From contig CAJNOP010000089.1 of assembly GCA_905250075.1 (NCBI GenBank), positions 521,115 through 585,114 of the forward strand: a stretch of DNA of 64,000 bases, written 5' to 3'. The translations under genes were made by a program, and so were the position numbers. Shown one piece after another: positions 25,601 through 38,200 of the stretch. Source of the stretch: Rotaria sp. Silwood1. Its lineage: Eukaryota > Rotifera > Eurotatoria > Philodinida > Philodinidae. Under the pieces are notes generated by a model. It saw only the letters and a list, made by a program, of their open reading frames with translations. It was not told the DNA's origin and searched no databases. How positions within the stretch are numbered: the stretch's first letter is position 1; every line of letters begins with the position of its first letter.

Positions 25601-28600
25601 TTGAAATTCATCATCAACAAAATCTGCTGGTGTAATCATTTTAATTAATTGACGATTACGCGTAACTAAAATATTCGCAAAAAAATATATAAATATAATA
25701 AAATCAAATCCTTTTGTTTTTGTATACTTCTAATTTGTGTATTTGCTTGATACCATAATGAACTATTTCTATATCGTTCAATAATATCTGAAGTTAATTG
25801 AATAACTTGTCGATTATTATCATCAATATGATTAATTGAATCCAATATCATATCTCGTGTTGCTTGTAAAGTAAATTTAATACGAAAACAAAGAAATGTA
25901 TCATTTGGTGGTAAATTAAAATTTAAATATGGATTTTTTAAATCTATATTTTCAATTAATTTTGGTATTTCATAATTAATTAATTTTTTTTGTATTGTAA
26001 GTGGTGATATAATAGGTCTTGATTCAAATAAATCTGGATGATTACAAACTTTTCTTAATTGCATAAGTATATTAATAACAGACATATAATGACCTTGTTG
26101 TATAACATCACGTGTTGATCTACATTGTATAAAATCATCATATAATTGTCGTTGTCGTTTCGATAAATTACACATAATAATATGTTCATGTTTTTTTGGC
26201 ATTTGTTTTTCAACATCAATTTTTAAACGACGTAATATAAATGGACGTAAAACTTTATGTAAACGTTTAATTAATAAATCATTTGAATTCATTTGTCCTT
26301 GTTCAATCATTTCTGTTAATGGATTTGAAAACCATTCACGAAATTCTTGATGTGATGAAAATAAATTTGGCATTAAAAAATGCATTAATGACCATAATTC
26401 CATTAGAGAATTTTGTAATGGTGTACCTGTTAATAATAAACGACGTTGTGAATGAAAATTTAATAATGTTTGCCAACGTTGAGATTTAAAATTTTTTATA
26501 TTTTGTGCTTCATCTAAGATTAAATATTTCCATTTTTTACGACGAAATGCTTTAGCATCTTGTAAAACAAGTTTATATGATGTTATACAAACATGAAATG
26601 CATTTACTTTTGTCCAACCTTGACGTTTTAATTGACGTTCTTTTACAGAACCATAATAAGTTAAAATTTTAAATGATGGACACCATTTTTTAAATTCTAA
26701 TTCCCAATTAAGCATAACACTTGTTGGTACAACAATTAAATGTGGACCCCAAACACCTCAAAATAAAATATTTATTTTTGATTCAAATTAAAATAAAAAC
26801 AATTAACTAAATACCTTTTTCACATGCTAGATGAGCAAGTAGGGCAATTGTTTGGATTGTTTTACCTGAAAGAATATAATAAAATTTATTTTATGACATA
26901 CGATTTGTAAGGATTATTGATGTATAGGATTAAAATTTTGAATGTTCTACAGGTCATGGCAAACGCTAGTCAAAGATCATCACAAATGTACTAATCATTT
27001 TAAAGTGTAATGCATTCCACTGTTTCTTGAATACGTTTGGATAGGAATATTATAGAATTAATCGGGTGAGACTTTTTAAAACGATATTCTGAAGCTATTT
27101 CTTTTTCGATCTGTGCGAGGCCAACATCCTCAGCTTGTTCCATAGGAAAGTTATAAGACTTTTCTTGTGATCTCCAAAAAAGCACGCAAGCAGGAGTAAT
27201 TTACCAGTCTGAGTTGAATGATGATATTTGTTTTTAGGTTTGACATGATCTGACATTGTTATGTCAATATTTCTAAATTTTCACAATCAGTCTTCATGTT
27301 ATGAAAGAGTTGACATTTCGGAAATTTGACGTGAGGCTATTGAATTTTTAAGGTGTCATATTTTAGAGAACCTAATCAAGTCTTAGACTTTTGGAGAAAC
27401 CTATATTTTCAAATTGTAGTCTGATATTAACTTCACATTCAAATCATATAGATATTAAGTTGTATAAATTTTCAACAGTTTTCTTCTTCGAGTTTGATTT
27501 TAGAATAAATCTCGTATCGATAGTAATATTTACTGATCTTATGAGAAAATATTTCGAAATGATAAGAAGTTTATGAAATTAAATTTTATCTAGAAATAGG
27601 ACATGTACAGACTGACAACGAATCTGAGTGAATATTCATCAACAAGTAACGATTTGACTGGAATATCAACTTTTCTATCATAACTCTGCTGCAATAAAAA
27701 GCTGATGTATCTAACCATATCGTAACTTATATTTATACCTTAATATTCCTTTTTTACTCTACAAATATCTAATTTTTGAAAAAAGCTTTTTCGGTTTAAT
27801 AACTTTATCTTTGGTTTTCTGACGCCATGTTCGCCAAGATTTTTGTCACATCTAATAAAAACTTACATATCATCAGAATTTCAAAGATTTTTCAATAAGT
27901 TCGAATCTCTATGTTTCTATTGAATGAAATGCTAAAATTTTCATTTACCTAAACCCATTTCATCAGCTAATATACAATTAAGTTTATTTTCATATAATGT
28001 CACAAGCCAATCTAAACCAACATGTTGATATTCTCTTAGTGAATGTTTAAGTAAAAATGGCACCGGTGTTTTAACTTGTGTTGTATTAAGTGTAAAACCT
28101 GTTGGTTGAAGTGCTTGTGCTGTTGTTGCTAAATCATTCATTTCTTTATTTTTTGTTAATTCATTTGTTGTTTCTTCTTCTTCTTCATTATCATCATCAT
28201 CATCATCATCATCTTCTTGTTCTGATGAATCATTTTTTTCATTATCATTTTGTTTTATTTCAATAGGTATATTATTTTCTTTTTCACTTGATGAATTTGA
28301 TATATCAATACCATAATAACGTTTTAATAATGCATCAATAGATTCTTCTTGATCAGCTTCTAATTCTTTTATTTCATTAACAGCATTATCATCTTGTTCA
28401 TCTTGTTCTTCACGTTCAATTGTTTCTTCATTATCATCATCATGCATATCGTCAGTAACATTAAAATCTTCATCATCATCATTTGTTTCTGTTTTTAATG
28501 ATTTAACAAGCCAATCTGAATATTTTTCTGTTTGATCAACAATAAAATTTAAATGTAAATCTAATTGATGTTTACGTAATTCTTGTATTCGTGTTGTTTC

Positions 28601-29329
28601 TTTATATTCAGCTATTTTATGCATATTTTTCCAAAAATTCATTACTTCTTTACATACAAATAAAGCTTGTTTACGTAAACGTTTTATTTCATCACGTTGT
28701 TGTTGATTTTCAGCTTGATTTTTTTCACGAAAATATTTTAATATAGCTAATGAAAGTTTTTTAGCCATCATTTGTTTCCAACGTTTTTCATGTGCAAAAT
28801 CTTCAGCTAACCAACGCATTTCATCAAGTAAATAATCCCAATGTGTTTTACGTTTTTTTGGTTCAAGATATTTTACTAAACGTTGATTTGACCATTTACC
28901 ATTACTTTTTAATTCATCAATACGTTTTAATATATTACTTTCATGTTTAACACGATCAACAGATAATTTATTTGGTAATTGTTTTAATGTTAATGATGTA
29001 TTTATATCTTGTAAATTTTTTTCAACTTTTTCAATAAGATCTTCTTCAGCTTTAATAAAACGTTGTTCATCAATTGATAAATCAGTACGATCACGCATTT
29101 GTAAATCAATATATTCACGTACAAGATTACGATGTGATTGAACAATATCATTTAAACATGAAAACATTGTTTGAAGATTTGTTGGAGATGATGAACGAAC
29201 ACGTTTTAATGGTGATTGTTCATTTGATATTTCATTTGAAGATATTATCGATGAACGACGTCGTTTATATGAATTAGATGTTATATCATCATCATCGATT
29301 GTTGCGGTGCTATTCACCGCTGAAGTCAT
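19509..29329 (-). CDS. SRCAP: SRCAP/Swr1/Domino-type chromatin-remodelling ATPase, 1680 aa
   Basis: Eight exons (29329-27949, 26865-26815, 26756-25728, 25665-25586, 25028-24727, 24677-24102, 22431-21963, 20663-19509) close into 1681 codons. Order: disordered N-terminus, HSA domain at about 157-230 ([20 protein letters not shown]), an acidic Asp/Glu-rich stretch at about 285-400, SNF2 ATPase with DEMGLGKT (split by intron 1) and the DEAQNIKN box, the long insert typical of the INO80/SWR1 class, helicase C with [15 protein letters not shown] and DRCHRIGQT, then LRPIERYA as in SRCAP, proline-rich blocks and a C-terminal poly-Gln tract. The family's complex exchanges H2A.Z into nucleosomes; HSA binds actin-related proteins. 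It is much shorter than vertebrate SRCAP, and no AT-hook tail is visible. Introns 1, 6 and 7 are long (1.1-1.7 kb), the others 54-70 bp except intron 4 (557 bp). EP400 is the main alternative; motif likeness favours SRCAP/Domino. Confidence 0.92.
19562..19635. repeat. GTT trinucleotide tract coding poly-Gln
   Basis: (GTT/GCT)n on the plus strand reads as an almost pure glutamine run near the C-terminus of the SRCAP-type gene. A second GTT tract near 22198-22220 codes a Thr run in the same gene. Both are likely to vary in length. Confidence 0.8.
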
Positions 29330-32300
29330 CTAAAAGAAACGATATTTTAGTTTAGAAGTGTCTCAGCAGCAGATGTACTATGTATATGCTTCTGTTTTTA
29401 CCATTATAGAATGACATTAAGAACCTCTATACAATGTTTGGAATAGGATTGGTTTAATTGAAATGAAAAAAAAAAACTAATCGATAACTAATGACATCTA
29501 TGCCAATTTTGACTATTCTAGTACATTCGAAACGCATTTAATCGGTAGAGTGTTATCTACGTATAAATAGTTCGGTTCTGTTGCATTGAAAAATTAAGGC
29601 TAATTGATAGGAATGCCCTGAGTGAGACACTCTGAGTATGCAGGGCAACGTTAAATGGAAAATTAGAGGCGTACTTTTTAATGGTTCAAATAAAGCAACA
29701 TATACTATGACATATGGGTTATCTGGTGGCATTAAAGTGATTGTTCTTCTGGTTAGCATTACACAAAAAAACAATAGAGAAAAGGCTGATGATATAATTA
29801 TATAGGAATTGAAATTGCGTCTTTCACTCTATCGATTCGTAAAAAAAAGATACTTTCGTTTGTGTCTATTTGAAATCCGAAAAAAATTATTCTTCTTTAA
29901 CATCAAGTGCTTTTATAGAAATATGTCTTCAATATTAAGAGCTTGCATAATTTTCCACAACTGTCAATTGAATAAAACTTTCACAGAATACCCTTTGGTC
30001 CATAACGTCTATGCAATTTTTCAGAATCTACTTGAACATTCCCCACATTAAAACTTATGTTTCTTGGATTAGAAACATTTTTATTGAAGATTAACTTCAT
30101 ATTTGAAATCAGCATTTATAACTATATCGTATGTTGCATAATGTATCAATGTTCTTGTAAAACGTTTTTCTACCTATATACAGCGTAAATGTTTCTCATA
30201 GTGGTTTTTCAAACTGTATTGATATGTTCACCTTATTTATAGAAAAATGTTCACTGTACTTCAGTATCATATCCTAGTTAATATGTTGAGTTTAGAGTAC
30301 TCTGATACCAGTATGTTACACTTGTCTACAAAATGCTTCTGAATGTGCCAACTACTAACTTGCTGAAAAATTTTTCATATGATGCGATACATACTTACTG
30401 CTCAATAAAAGTCATTCAGTAGAGTTGTATGTGGCAGTGTTTCAAATAATCTCATTGTAGAATATCTTGAACTCCTTGTATGATTCGAAAATCAAAGAAT
30501 CTAGAAAAACCAAGTGAAACTCATTTTTTTAGAGAACTTGAATTAGAATGGCTTGAGTCAATCATCTTTGTAATTTCTTTATTGGGATCGTGTGTTAAAT
30601 TCTTTCGAGTCGCCCTCAATAGTACGATATCGAAAATTCCTAGAATTTCATCTCAGCTGCTGTTGAGTTCCCAGTTTCTGAATGACGGTTGGTTTCGAAA
30701 TTTCTTTTTATTCCGTTGAGATGTGTTCATGTTGTGGTTTAGCTATTTAACTATAGCCATGTTGCACACATAATCTGTTTTTAATTCATCAACAACTTTA
30801 TACAAGTTTGGATTAAAGGTATTAATATTTTCATTAAGCCGATAATAACTTGTCCACTTTCTTGGACATAAACACTCGCTATCAATCCAAGTTTCTATGC
30901 AGCAAACGAAGAAATCTTGCGAATATGATATACGATTGAATGTATGCATAATTTATTGATGTCAAGAACAGATATGAATGTTAAAGCTTCACTTTTTTTC
31001 GAATTAAAGGTAGCACGAGTATAGGTGTAGATATGATTAGCTGTTGGTTTCTGGTATGAGCGTGTCTAGAAAAAGATCCATCCTACACTCATATCTACAT
31101 TCACTTGTATGATTTCAGATTTCAGTACTACTTTATCCATCACTAAAATCAGTTCAGAAAAACAGTTCGAAGGTTGTGAGTCACATGTTCGATTGCATTT
31201 GGTTTTGTTTGCTTACGAAATTGAGGTACTCAGTTTTTTTCTGAACTGCCTTTAGCAGGAAAAGCGTGATATAACTTCTTTTTGAACTATTTTATGCATA
31301 TGAAGTAACTAATCAAATACTAGAGTTAATTTTTTTTTGCTAATGGGAGAGAAAGCTCGGCTGCCTCGACCTCCTCTTCTCTATGCCCAGGAAATCATCT
31401 ATTGGATTTTACTGAAATTCTGTTTTAGTAAATATTTCGAACGCTAAGATAGAAACTCATAAAACAAAATGTTAGCTAGGACGGAAGCCACTTTCTGTCT
31501 TTTTTCTCGATAACAAAATTAAATATTGTCAATGAGTCTGTCTTCCAAGACTATAATCTTGCAAGATGAACGAAACGCATAACCCATCATGTCGACTAAC
31601 ATGTAGAAAATTTTACCCTAGTTGATATACTTGTTTCAAGTATTTAGACAAGTACTTTTACACGTTATGCCTATAAAACGCGTTACTGTCGACATGTAGA
31701 CAAATAAGCAACGTACACCTACTGAAATAATCAAAAAGTACTATAACACTTTTTTCCTCCAATTCCCAAGTACTTACTCAAGCACTTGTGAAACTTCGTA
31801 CGCTGAGATATATGAAGCGAAATTGTACATGCTATGGGCTCTGCGTGTACAAAATATTTGGTAAAATTCAAGCAAGTAAATAAGTACTTGAAACAAGAAC
31901 ATCGATTAGGATAGTAATATTGACAAGATTCTATAAGCGTTTGGAATCACTTACGAGAAGGGTTCACTAGGTCATTGATCCATAGATTTTATCCAGATAA
32001 ATTACCATTGGTCAAGAAATTACATGAACTGAACTCGATGATTATTTCACACTTGTTCACAATGTAGCGCTAATGTTGAGACATCCGTCTGAGAAATGAT
32101 CTCTCATTGTATTAAGTGATGTTACTTATTCCTTCGATTCTTTCCCTGAAGAGAAATGTGATTACATAGTTCTAAAATAATTGACTTAATATGAATAAAT
32201 GATAAGACTTTGTTATAACATATCTGATGAATAGAGTAGAACAGATGTGTACACTAATCAATATGAGATCTTTCCTTTGTCGTCTTGTGTCACTGAATGT

Positions 32301-33749
32301 AAACACTAAAGGCAAAAAAAGAAAGCCTTGTAGGATGATATACTCATCGACGAGTGACCTCTATGATTATGTTTGTCATCATCAATCATGTCTACTTTCT
32401 CAGTATTCGTCAAATGGTTTCATTGCATTAAAGACGAGAAATAGCTCAAAGTAGACAGAAGCACAAAAAGGTCTCAACTATCTTCAAAGATCAGAGATAA
32501 GCGGCGCCATCACTTTATGGTTGGTCAAAAAAGATGCAAATATTGGATGAATAAGTTTATCTATGATGATTCAGTGATGTTGATAAAAAAAACATCATTT
32601 TCTTTTCAATAGATGCCTTATAAATAACACTTGATTATAATAAGCAATATTCGTCTCTATTGTTTTGTTGAAGCTTCTCTGAGTAGACAGAAACAGAGTA
32701 TTAAATCATCAGAACAAGTAAAACATGAGCACAGTGCAACCGAACCCACTCTATCAGAATAATAGATAGTTATATCTCTGAATGCTGTATGCTACAATCC
32801 ATTTTGCTTAAGGCTTACATCAAAACTATACTTGACCTTCTTTTTGCAAATATTTTTCTTGTCGAATATTTTTCAACTACCTAGAGTGAAGTAAAGGTAA
32901 ACCAATCATTCGATTGATCCTACCTCGATGAAGATAAAAACCATCTCAGCGTGTGATGCAAGCTTCTTCATCTCGAAAGCGTGAGTTTGAATCGAGTTTA
33001 TTAGCACAAAATGTAGAATACTATATAAAATGTAATTATTTATGAACACACTTTTTATCTTTTTGCCTTAGCAAGTCAATCAAACATTGTATGCTTCGCA
33101 AAGCAATGAATGATGACAGCACATATGTAATGACCTGAGAACAAAATTATTTTATTTCCAAAACAGAGATAGAGTTCAAACGTGAACATCAATGCTCTTG
33201 CTACTCATTCAAGTTGATCTGAAGATTCGCTTAGTCCTATTCCAGATAACATCTTCTACGCAAAATAGTGTTCAAACTTATTTTCAGAGGTCTTGCACGT
33301 ATTGCTGGAATATATCACAGAAATTTGGTCCATCAAATCTATAAGACAAATGAAATTTAGTAGGTTGTTTCTTTGTTCTTTTTGCTTGCCAATGAGATTC
33401 TTCTATAACTCAATTTTCTTTTTGACTGGAGAAAGAAAGAGAGAGCTCTCGGGGCTTCGATGATATTTCCTCATTAGTTCATCGAGAATAAAATTCATCA
33501 GCAACGAAGAATGCTTAAAAGCATAGGATTTTTGTTTTGTCCTCGTAGTCATGAATAATGTTTGAAGGGAGTCATTCTCGACGTATTCTTTAATGACAGA
33601 AGGAAAAAAGAAAAGAAAAAATCCAAAGAAGAAGAAAGTAAAGAAAACGAACTAATATTTGCCAGATGCATTTGCGTGTGTGCCTTTTCAACATGTGCAA
33701 TTAGACATGAGCGACGAGAGAATGAAGATTAAGATAAAAAGATTTTAGA
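29330..33749. other. 4.4 kb intergenic region, no supported gene
   Basis: Separates the start of the SRCAP-type gene (minus) from the nuclear receptor (plus) and so holds both promoters. Contains one foldback element at 31018. Otherwise only short unsupported frames. Confidence 0.5.
31018..31103. repeat. GT-rich foldback element with 10 bp perfect stem
   Basis: TGTAGATATG at 31026-31035 pairs with CATATCTACA at 31090-31099 across about 54 bases. The left part GGTGTAGATATG and an inner CTGGTATGAGCGTGT match the layout of the elements at 17636 and 35337. Confidence 0.55.
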
Positions 33750-33782
33750 ATGACATTGATCTTATTCAGATTTAGTCTGTCG

Positions 33783-35228
33783 ATGGTAATGTACAGTGAG
33801 CTTGATGAAGCGTCTCCAACAACGAAGTTGTCTCGTGTCTGTCAAGTTTGTAACTCAAACGCAGCTTCAAATAACTATGATGCCCTCTGTTGTTTTCCTT
33901 GTAAAATGTTCTTTCGTCGCAATGCTCATTTGGACTTGGTAAGGCATGATTTCATTTTTTTTACTACACAGAATATCTCTATTCTTGATCAATAGAGTAC
34001 TTATCAATGCAAATTCGATGGACAATGCGATGTAAATACACGCAGTCGGCGAGGATGTCGATTTTGTCGAATGAAAAAATGTCTAGCCGTTGGAATGAAC
34101 AAGGAACTTTTTCGATCAGCACATAGTTCTCGACGTATAAATCGAACACACGTCAATGGCAGCACACAACTTCGAAATAAGGTTTATGTGTAGAAGAATA
34201 TATCTCTTATTCACTCGAATAATTCTTTTTTTTTTCATGCAGCTTCTCAGTTCAGGGACCATTCAACCATTGAATCTTCTTTGCAATGATCGATCATTGT
34301 TAAAATTCGAGCAATGGTCGCTCTTGTCCAATGTTATTCATTGCTATGATGATTATTGTCCAATTCCAGAGATTCAGAAAAGCATGGCTGTCTACTCAAA
34401 TTGTCCACCCAAATATCGTCTAAAAATTGCTGCTAATAGTTTGATGGTCACAATGAATTTGTTTTTCTCGTCAGTCTGGTCTTTCGTAGAAGCTGTACCT
34501 CAGTTTGCTGCGTTATCATGGACTGATCGTCGGAATCTCATTCAGCGGAATATTCATCAGATGGGAGCACTACATGGCGCGCACGTATGTCAAGAAGGCA
34601 AATTTCATGATGATCCCACGAATCGAGGCGTGGCCATTGCAGAATATGGTGTGTCACTAATAACCCTCATGTTGAAAGCCATTGAATTAGGCATTGCCGA
34701 TCGAACATTATCGAAATTATTTCTACTTGTTATGAGCTTTTCAACTTCTTCCGATATGGTTCAACCGTCTATTGATGACAATGGACTATTGACAGGTATT
34801 CTTTGTTCTTGAGAATAAGATTTAATTTCTTTTCAATGAGACATAAAGGCTAATAATGAAAAGACTAGAATTTTCTATGTTGAGCTTCGGTGCTACACAG
34901 CAATTTTTGATAATTGGATCAGAAAAATATCGAGATCGAGTTTAGTGTATCAATGATTTTGAATCAATCTATCCTCTCTTTAGATGTGAGTCTTCTCTGT
35001 GATCCTATTCAAATATTCACCATTCAAAATTTGTTTGTTGACGTTATGTTCAAATATATGATATATCAATCTGGTTATATTCAAGCGTCCATTTACTTTG
35101 CTCACCTAATTCAAAATGCTCTGAATCAAGGAGCATTTTTACAGAAAGCACAAATGAATCACAAACATGTTGCAATGTTACAAACGATCGTCCACAGATT
35201 CGAACAATCTTTAATCATTGATCAATAA
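33783..35228 (+). CDS. Orphan nuclear hormone receptor, last junction unresolved
   Basis: Exons 33783-33938, 33996-34181 and 34243-34795 join cleanly. The DNA-binding domain is complete: first finger C-x2-C-x13-C-x2-C, second finger C-x5-C-x9-C-x2-C. The P-box region reads CFPCKMFFRR instead of the usual CEGCKGFFRR, so DNA-site choice is probably unusual. The ligand-binding domain follows (FVEAVPQFAALSWTDRRNLI is the helix 3-5 signature) and continues in an open stretch ending at 35228. No standard donor/acceptor pair joins that last part in frame: the natural donor at 34796 leaves phase 1, while the acceptors at 34922, 34934 and 34940 need phase 0. Either a weak donor at 34759 is used, or there is a one-base shift and the allele is damaged. 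An earlier in-frame ATG at 33750 exists; the start at 33783 is chosen because it is nearer the DNA-binding domain. Confidence 0.8.
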
Positions 35229-38200
35229 TTTTTTAGATGTTTTGTCTTTTGGTTATGTTGTAATGTATTGTTGATCTCCGTTGTAAAAAAAAACAAGATA
35301 TGGCTTTGTCAAAGAGAAACTAGTTATCATATATGAGGGTGTAGATGTGGATATTTATACCAGTATATGTGTGTGAAGAGACGAACTACATCTACACCCC
35401 ATAGTCGATTGGTATCAACTATTATTTCTCTAAACTATTTTCTATATTCATAAATTTAATAAGAAAGTGAAATATAATTGTTCAAGAAAATTATCATCAA
35501 TATTCTAATAGTTTAACAAATAGAAAATAAACGCTAACTAAATTGTGATCAAGTTATTTTCATCGAGATGTGCGTAAAAGTCATCTTCATTTTTATCCAC
35601 ACCTCACATCCACTCTAAAAAAAAGTCACGACTAAACATTCTCACTATATTGAACAGACAAAAGATGAAGTGATTTCATGCTATGATAATTGACAAAACT
35701 ACTACAGAAACTATATTGCTTACGCGAGAAATATTTCAACTAATTCCGAATTTTGGAAATCATCTTATCACTATAAGTAGATCTTAATGAGATTTAAAAA
35801 ATCTTACATGAAATTCGTGATTATGGCTCTCCACTCTGAGGAAATGATTCATCATATTAAAGAAAAAGTCATAAATTATCATTCATACTATTATGGTCTT
35901 ACCTAAAATATGAGATCAAAATAGTATTATTAAATTTGTATCAGTGATTTAGTTTTAAATATCTGTCCTTCCTCGTTTTTGAAACTCATTCAATATAGGT
36001 GATATACAAATGCACACTTAACAACTCATTCTAGAACTTTTCGTTGTTTTCAAAATTTGTTTCTCTTACGATTTATTTCTATGCAATGAAGAGAAATTTT
36101 GAATTTTTGGTTTTATCTACTGTTTATAGTGTCGAAATGTTTTTCTTTCTTATCATTGCTAAATAGACTTTTATCATCGTTAATTTATTTTTTCTTCACA
36201 TCTGATTTGAGTATTGTATATCTTTGTGTTGCTTTGATATATTAAAGACACTTTTCGATACTAGATTCTTCATTATTATTAAATTGTAACTTCATAATTT
36301 GGTCTAGATAGACTTTTAAAAGTTAAATCGTTCAAATAGTTTCATAGAAATTCTTTATTTGACACATTTTTATTCTGAATACCTAGGGAAATTCTTAATA
36401 GAGGTTATTCATGACCCTTGAATAAATAAATCTTATTTGTTTTAAGTCATTTTATAAATCCTTTTTTGTTAGAAAATCATGATTATCTTATGATTAGGTT
36501 GTCAAATAGTATTCTTTTACTGCATCTTACGATATAAAAATAGCAGATTATTATCACTCAAATAAATCTTTTTTTTTTAATCTCAAGAATCAACTGATTC
36601 GTAAAAATGACTACGTCAAAGGAAGTTTACATCTTGAGATATAAGAATCACTTTTTTTTTTGTTACTTAAAATCTTTTTCTTTCAAGTGCGATTCCACAC
36701 AGATTGACAGTTCTTTCTCGTGGTTTTACAACGTATTTATTTTATTTTGGTTTCAAACTTTAAAGAAACTAACATAAAAAAGAAAGATAGTTTGATCAAA
36801 AATAAATCAGTTGAAAGCAATCAAGTTTATAGATATGAGGAATATTTATTAATTATATATACAAAAATAGAATATAAGTGATTTTGATAAAATTCGTTCC
36901 TGTCGCCTATAAACATGAATAATAATTTTGATGAGAATTTAAATACAAACGATATCGATTGACGTGTATTCATTTATTTTACTGAATCGGTGAGCAGAAA
37001 ATTACTTTGCAGTCCATGATAGAAAGTTCTGTGTACACATAATGAATAAGAACTTGACATTCAATGTAATAGCTTGCTGTGCCATATCAGAAAAAAAATA
37101 TCCAAAACATTTTCCTTATATTACTTATATTATCTATTTCTATGTCGATTAGTGATACAAACATTTGTTGTTGAATACATATTTCTAAAATTGAATTCCA
37201 TCCATTATTAACTCATTTATTATAATTTTTTGATCTTTAAAAAGATATCAACCAAGCCTTGAACAATGCAAAATTCGAGTGGATTTTTTTCTTGCTTATT
37301 TGAATATGATATTTATAGAACCTTGTGAAAATATTTTATTCTGATTCAACGTCAAAACTGAATAGAAAAATATTATTTGTTTAGATTTAGACTTAATAAG
37401 GCTTACAAATATTTTGTCATATATAGATAACTACAACATGCGCCATAGAATATATTAGCAAGTGTTCTTGTTAATCACTGTATTATTTTTCTTTTAACAA
37501 GAGATAAAAGTAAGTGTGTTATCTCATTAAAAGCTCGAGATCGTGAGCTACGTAAGTACTTTTATAATTTTTTCTCGATTCAGTCTGATTGTTTAAAACA
37601 ATTGATTCGTATCCCCCCTTGATAGAAAAATCAGATAAATGAATGCAAAATACATTTGTATTTAGCTGCTTTTATTGCCATGGTTCAGTTAATAAGAAAA
37701 ATAAAATTGATAGCATATTCGAAATCAACGTGAAAAATTGCATCAAATCATGTATGTTTTAAGAAACATTGTTGCTATGCAAAACTGACGCTTTCAGAAG
37801 ATTACAGATGTATTTTATATCGGAAACATTTTTTATTAAACCATTTATGAGGCCCGTACAGTGTTTAATGTTCATGCACAATATGTTATCACTTTTGTTT
37901 CTAACTACATCGCGATAATAAAAGCTGCTAAATATGAGCACATTCTTTATTTATTTATCTGATTTTGCTAATAAATGTGAAAAAATTGAATTGTTCTCAT
38001 CAATAACACAGAATTAAAAAAAACTATATAAGTGCTTGTGTGGGTCACGATGCGGAGGTTTTAATAAGATAAGACACTTGTCTCAATGTTTTGTTAACAA
38101 AATCTAAATAGGTTAACATGAATACTCATTAAATACCTATAATGTCGCATGTCAAAGTTATCTATATTGAAGAGGATTATTTTTAAACTTTATTAACTCT

